Below are positions 58,394-64,000 of a stretch of 64,000 bases of DNA, one piece after another; within the stretch, counting starts at the first letter, position 1; every line of letters begins with the position of its first letter. Made by a program: the position numbers and the translations under genes. The stretch comes from Sipunculus nudus (lineage: Eukaryota; Annelida; Sipuncula; Golfingiida; Sipunculidae). The stretch is taken from assembly GCA_026874595.1 (NCBI GenBank), contig CM049322.1:3273900-3337899 (forward strand). The letters run 5' to 3'. Under the pieces are notes generated by a model. That model made no database searches. It had not been told where the DNA came from and saw only the letters and a list, made by a program, of their open reading frames with translations.

Positions 58394-58494
58394 ATGGCTG
58401 CGATAAAACTGACTTAATGTAATAATAGGCCGACGAACATGAAACGCAGAGCAAACAAAAAAATTAACCTATTATGTAGAAAGAGTAAATCATG

Positions 58495-58770
58495 ACAACA
58501 GTAGACTGTTGGTGAGAGTGTGTATTGAATGAGGATAAGAAGGAAACCCATAATCTGTAGGATAGGTAACAGTGAGTATTTAGTATGAATAAGCAAGACA
58601 ACCGTGATGTGTAGGTGACAGTGAGTATTGAGTGTGTATAAGCAAGACAACCGTTATGTGTAGGTGACAGTGAGTATTGAGTGGGGAAGATCTGGGCAAT
58701 CGTAGGCTGAAAGTGACAGTGTATATTGAATGAGGAAAACAGGACAGCCTTATTGTATTGAGTATTGAGT
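58495..58770. repeat. 49-bp tandem repeat, about 5 diverged units
   Basis: GTGTAGGTGACAGTGAGTAT plus 29 bases, with starts 49 bp apart at 58609 and 58658 and more degenerate copies on both sides. Open frames here are artefacts. Confidence 0.75.
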
Positions 58771-59638
58771 GTGATAAATTTTACCATTTATGAAAGGAAT
58801 TGCACCAGACGAATCCAGACGTCCTGTGCCTGAAACCGGTAAATAGACGGAACGTATTATCTCTAAATACATTCACAGGAGTATTCAGCAAAATTCAATT
58901 TAGCTTTTATTGACTATGTTCGCTTTTAAGCTCTGGTGATGTGCAGGTATCCCCTTAGTCAAAATACATGCTCGTTCATTATGAGTATCTCTATCTTCGT
59001 ACCATTAAACTTAATTTGGCGTTATTTTGGTTATACTAAGAAAACATGAGGAAGATTGCAAATATCCCTTTCGCACAAAGCATACAATAATAAAAAACTT
59101 AAACACATGTGCCACTAATTTATATTCAAGCGCCATTTTAAATTGATTAATGAATTCTTAAAATGTCACGCACAACGACGACATTGGCGCCCACATTTAA
59201 AATCTTGACTCAAAGATGGTTAAATAAAAGACAATATGTTTCCTGGTTCAAATTAAAACATTTTGTCCCATTTAAACCTGCATTTGGAAAGTTTCTGCAC
59301 AGAAAGAAGCTTCCCTTCTAAATTCATTTTAAAATCTAAGTTTTCTGTCAAGATGCAGAAAAGTTGGGTATCCTTAAAATGAATAAAGATAATCAAAATA
59401 ATAATCAACTGAATACATCAACTGAAAGTTTTTTTTACAAATGTACAGTCAAACATTGTGTCCTAAGTAATACCAGCGAATGCCAAAGTGTCTCTCTCTT
59501 TAGATGTCCATGACTAGCTACAAAATAATGTATTGTAAATAATTTAATGCCAACAGCATCTAAATAATAGAAATTAAACATTTGTTAATAATTTGCTGTT
59601 TCGTCATATAAAAAACTGATGCGTTCCTGATTTAATTG

Positions 59639-59640
<2 letters not shown>

Positions 59641-59712
<72 letters not shown>
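59641..59712. repeat. (AT)n(GT)n compound microsatellite
   Basis: AT units changing to GT units. Confidence 0.92.
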
Positions 59713-61091
59713 TCAAGGACATATGGTTTAAAATATTCCAGTTTTTTTAACAAGTTACTTCCTAGTACAAACAAATTCCACCCATTCGTATTATTCTTTC
59801 TAAATACATGAATACGTTTCATGAAATTTTGAGTTAAAGTAAATTCATTTTTTTTTCCACAAGTAAAGGATTTTAATTTAAAATTACACGCAATCCTTAA
59901 TAGGTCAGTTGAATTATAAATCTACCTAACATCTCCAGCCAAAAAAAAAGAATCTCGTAAAAACAACTTCAAAAATAAAATTATCTTGACCCGAAAATGG
60001 CATTATCAGATATTTCGCATTTTCCTTTAAAAATTCCTGGATCCAATCCGCCATAATTTGATTCTGTGTTCTATGTGTCAGTATCGAGCTATCCTGATAA
60101 TTTCATCATAATTCATTAAAAAATATTTGAGGGAAAATGGACGTTCCAGAAAGGGGAAGAGGACGTGACAGGAAGACGGGCAAGAGGAAACGTACGTGGC
60201 CTGAAGTTGACATGACCTGAAGTTGACGTGACCTGAAGACCACCAATGTGAAATTGTGCAGTTTTTGATATTTTTATTATTTCTTCTCCTTATTCTTCAT
60301 GTTGCGGGAACTTCTTCCATAAAGTTAGCACCTCTATAAAGTGGGAAGTTTTACCCAGTCTGAAAAGTGCCCAAACCATAAATGTGTTATATATATAGAT
60401 GTGTGTATTTGTACATGTGTGTATACGTATATATATATATACTCGAGTCGTGATACTAGTAATATGGAGGAATGTTTCGCAGTGGTCTTGCATCTGCTTG
60501 TATTTATATTGTGGTAAACGGCCCATAATCTCAATGTTATGCTTAGAATGGTGAATAAGCACAATAGTATTTATGTGAGCTCGGAACCCAAACTGAAACA
60601 CCGTAACCATGGACACGGGTCATTTCCTGTTTCGCCTGCAAGCTGCCTGCGTCCTGTAACCCGTGCGAGCCATGCTTGTGTTCATGCAGTCATAAGTTCA
60701 ACAAACATGCCGAGGGGTTAACAATGTGCTGGGTTAAACAGGAACTTTTCTCACTCATATTGTGTATTATTAGAAAGTACACAAAAAATGCTAACGAATG
60801 GTCTGGTTTATGCAGATTGACAGTATACCTGTCGCCCATGGAGCGTTGATAGAAATGACGAAAATATTTGCATCTTCATAAGTCCTTATAACGCGATCCT
60901 CAGACGTAGATGTCATGACACTCTGGCGCCAGTAATCTGGTCGTAATGCGAGAGGGTCATTATGACGCTACGCTTTCCCATTAAGGAACTGAAGTGCTGC
61001 TCGCCTATGTCGACAATCTTCAAATTTAATTTGCTTTCATCCTGAGGGGAAACTCTGCACTGCAGGCTGGTCGATTTAATTATGTACGACT

Positions 61092-61093
<2 letters not shown>

Positions 61094-61167
<74 letters not shown>
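61094..61167. repeat. (AT)n(AG)n compound microsatellite
   Basis: AT units changing to AG units. Confidence 0.92.
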
Positions 61168-61169
<2 letters not shown>

Positions 61170-61848
61170 CTGGCTTTCAAGGAATATTTTATTCATGCAA
61201 GAAAACTTTGTTTTCTAAATAATATTATTATTTTAGTTAGATTTAATGAACCAGCACTCAACATGGTTTCTTTATTGTTTTTGTTATTATTTTTATTATT
61301 ATTATCATTATTATTATTGTTATTATTATTAGTATTCTTATTTTATTATTATAATTAACATTATTTTTCCAGTCAAATTGCATCTGAAACGTACGTTTAG
61401 TTGGGAGTGGTGAACATATCGTCAAACAACCCTCCACTTGTGAGGATCTATTCCAAACAGCTTATTCCGCGTGAGGACTATGTGTTGACAAGGAGCCCTA
61501 CAAGTAGGTCATAAATTCAATCACTCCATTAAGACCAAGGTGTACATTTTTGTCAAATCAAAACAATTGAAAGCATCGGGCTTGGAGAGTTTATGATGGG
61601 GTTCGACCTAAATTATTTATCGACCAAGAAGAGGAAAGAGCGAATGTTGAAATTTTAGCATTTATTACGTGAGGTGGTACGCTGTAAAACGGTTGCTGTA
61701 TGCGATTCATACTGTCAAATAAAAGCATTGGTGAGTGTTTCCATGGTTTTTTTATCATTACACAGGAAATAACATGTTCCAAATAAATTAGAACTGTTAC
61801 GTAATTAATATTTGACGTCACCATTACAGGATAATTCATGACATCGTT

Positions 61849-62000
61849 TTGATCGAGCTGATGGAAAACGTCAGGTTCGGACCAACCATCAGAACAACAG
61901 GACTACCGCGACCAGGGGGCATCCATACAAGGACTGTAACATGACCGGATGGGGCTGATTTGTCATAAATGGTGAAGTTGAGGGATGTTTTATTGATCTG
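61849..62000 (-). other. Possible isolated exon on the minus strand
   Basis: A slightly GC-richer block preceded on the minus strand by ATATTACAG. Reads NKTSLNFTIYDK, then VTVLVWMPPG and PNLTFSISSI before a stop. Alternating hydrophobic residues suggest beta strands, but no family is recognised and no partner exon was found. Confidence 0.2.
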
Positions 62001-63769
62001 TAATATTCTCATTGACAAAGTATACGTCAAATGCAGCAAACAATTAGAGATTTCTAGGTTAACCTCAAAACTTCAACACTCGATCATTGCGACTTCTTCC
62101 CTTTAAGTATTTGATGAAAACATCCATTTCCAGGTAAAAGTCTATCGTTACGCTACTAGATTGCATTTTAATAAAAGTACAACTGGTGTTATTTTTTTTC
62201 GAATTATGCAAACAGATTAACCTTTCTGTTTCTTTGTACATACTATAAATTGGGTCAACATTGATTAATTGTTTGACATTTTGTAATCAAACATGATCTG
62301 CCCTATCAAAATATCAAGAAGCTTATTTTCCCCACTATACTTGGTAACTATTGAAGTATTTATACAGATATATAAACGTTTTATTTTAATTTAATTGTAA
62401 ACCAACAGATCATAATTTTGTATTCTATTTCTTAATCATTTACATCCACGTAAAAAATGCACAATTTGACCATGGAACTTTTTGTCCTAAACAAGGCTGG
62501 ATGATCACCTGTGCTTCACGACCTACTCCTGCCCGTCTCTCCATGATCAAGCTAGGGAAGACTGATATTAGTGCACGTTCAAGTGTTTAAAGTGTTTAAA
62601 AAGTGAAGTATTGCCGTAGAAGTGAGGATGTTACAGCTGTGAGCAAATCCCCATTTCAGAATAGTTAATGTCGGTTTGCTTTGATTCTTATAATGTATCA
62701 AACTGAATATTGATTCCAATATTAATTTTGATTGCAAAAAATGACAAAAAATTATAATATTGTTTTTTTTTAAATGACATTGTTTTGGCATTATGAATTT
62801 TAAGTGATAATATCTTTGAATTTTAAATAGTTTTATGATTTCAAACAATAACAACATATATGTGTATACATAGTTTGAGATGATATTCATAAGCCAATCA
62901 CAGGGAAAACAATGACCAATTACTCTTTATGAATTAATTGATATTTCTGATTTATTTAATCATTACGGAATTTGTAAATGAAAAAAATGACACCAAAACA
63001 TGTGTTCATTATTCTTCAGCCTTATCAAAAAATGAAGCTCTGACTCTCAGTCAGCATTGGATTTCTTATGTGTCATAAAGCTGGTCCACTATAACTATCA
63101 GGCTTTTGTTCATATTGCCTTAGGATCTATCTCTCCATACTTGATTCAGTCATGCAGGTCCCACTGTTCTAACTATATATACTTTAAATGATTAAGTGTA
63201 TAAAGGAAATTACATACATCTCTACATATAACGTGTTTCAGATTTTCAGATTCAGGACGTCAGAGTCAGTAATATGTGGAGAATGTAATTAATGTGGCAA
63301 TGTTTTAATTGTCAGATTACTAAGTATTGTAACTCATTTTGGGGCCTTTCTTTATGTTTAATTCTGTCCGCCAGGATTTTTTCATTATAAGAAAATGTAG
63401 CCTAGCCCCGTGGGTTCCTTGATTTATTTATGTTAAACCATTTAACAAGGCCTGGTTAATCAGCAAAAAGTCACTTAAGACCAAAAGTGTTAAAGGTAGT
63501 AATTTTTTTTCTCTCAGTAATACTACTTTTAATAATCAAAATTTAATTGTATACAAAAAATTAGATCAAAATCTGTTAAAGTTTTTTAAATATTGGCAAA
63601 AATATAAAATTGGTACCTTAAATTTTGCCCAAGTTTGACCATGGCACGTTTTTTTCCTGTAACTGCTGTGGATTTAATTTTCAAAGCTTGTTTTTGTTAT
63701 TCAAGCTTTCAAGCACCATGTCACATTGTTTACATCGAGCTAGTGTTATGCAGTTGACTAGAGCTCAGC
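62000..63769. other. No recognisable gene
   Basis: AT-rich sequence; short frames only. Confidence 0.4.
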
Positions 63770-63965
63770 TCCCCAGCTTCAGCTCTTAGTTCCTTAAATT
63801 TCGCATACAGTTAGATGTCCCCCAAATCCTCTACCATACTAAAAGTTTGGTCACTAGGACTGCATTCCTTCGAGATATTAAGAAAAAACTTCATTTTTCC
63901 ATTAAAACCCCATTGTTACACTTTAAGATTGCCTAATATCAAAACCACTGATCTGACTTTGATAA
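63770..63965. repeat. Dispersed repeat, related to 27340-27640
   Basis: Second copy, running to the end of the window (see 27340-27640). Confidence 0.55.
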
Positions 63966-64000
63966 TATATAATATACATATTTTTCTATACATTCGCTAT

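Larger units (their letters stand above)
58800..61845. other. No recognisable gene
   Basis: AT-rich. Holds an (AT)n(GT)n tract at 59641-59712 and (AT)n(AG)n at 61094-61167. A short plus-strand frame at about 60138 (MDVPERGRGRD) is basic and low-complexity; not claimed. Confidence 0.4.

Noticed and set aside
60138-60200. Plus-strand ATG with basic residues before a GTACGT
   Set aside because: Very short, low-complexity and followed by a direct repeat of GACCTGAAGTTGACGTG; no supporting exon.

Overview
This window looks like nuclear DNA of a marine invertebrate, most probably a bivalve mollusc. The reasons are AT-rich intron-bearing DNA, GT-AG exons, C-type-lectin and NACHT-LRR receptor exons of the kind expanded in bivalves, a pearl-like non-autonomous Helentron, a tRNA-derived SINE and very many microsatellites. 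The species is an inference and I cannot name it.

One gene can be reconstructed with confidence. It lies on the minus strand and spans about 52444 down to 25091. Eight GT-AG exons join with matching phases: signal peptide (52393-52444), half C-type lectin domain (46687-46905), a full C-type lectin domain split over two exons (43328-43576, 42931-43077), transmembrane helix (42360-42487), a 31-bp micro-exon (42198-42228), a pre-NACHT exon (41294-41517), and one large NACHT-LRR exon (25091-27052). The exons total 3012 nt with no frame break, predicting 1003 residues: an extracellular lectin receptor fused through one membrane helix to a cytosolic NACHT-LRR module. Reading through the micro-exon donor gives a short 332-residue form with a tyrosine-bearing tail and an AATAAA 3 nt after its stop. 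A second signal-peptide exon of the same phase (56299-56362) lies upstream, in a partial tandem duplication of the 5' region (about 47.8-52.5 kb and 52.9-56.4 kb).

The rest is repeats. 1-4.5 kb is mostly featureless, with one exon-like island. 4.55-15.74 kb is a palindrome-rich foldback element carrying two later insertions: a 5.6-kb CACTG-ended element at a TA target and a 3.6-kb Helentron-like element at a T/T target. A nearly intact reversed copy at 44.4-46.4 kb supplies both empty sites. 18.8-21.9 kb is a 32-bp/16-bp minisatellite. 21.9-25.0 kb holds poly-C/poly-G-bearing repeats. The 14.2-kb intron between the pre-NACHT and NACHT exons contains 28-bp minisatellites (30.0-31.9 kb), a 5.5-kb 31-bp minisatellite (34.1-39.6 kb) that starts inside a broken hAT-like element, and a second foldback family (39.8-41.0 kb). 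57.1-58.4 kb is a complete hAT-like element with a perfect 8-bp target duplication. 58.8-64 kb has microsatellites and no gene I can support.

Most open frames in the window are repeat artefacts, especially those in the 32-bp and 28-bp arrays.
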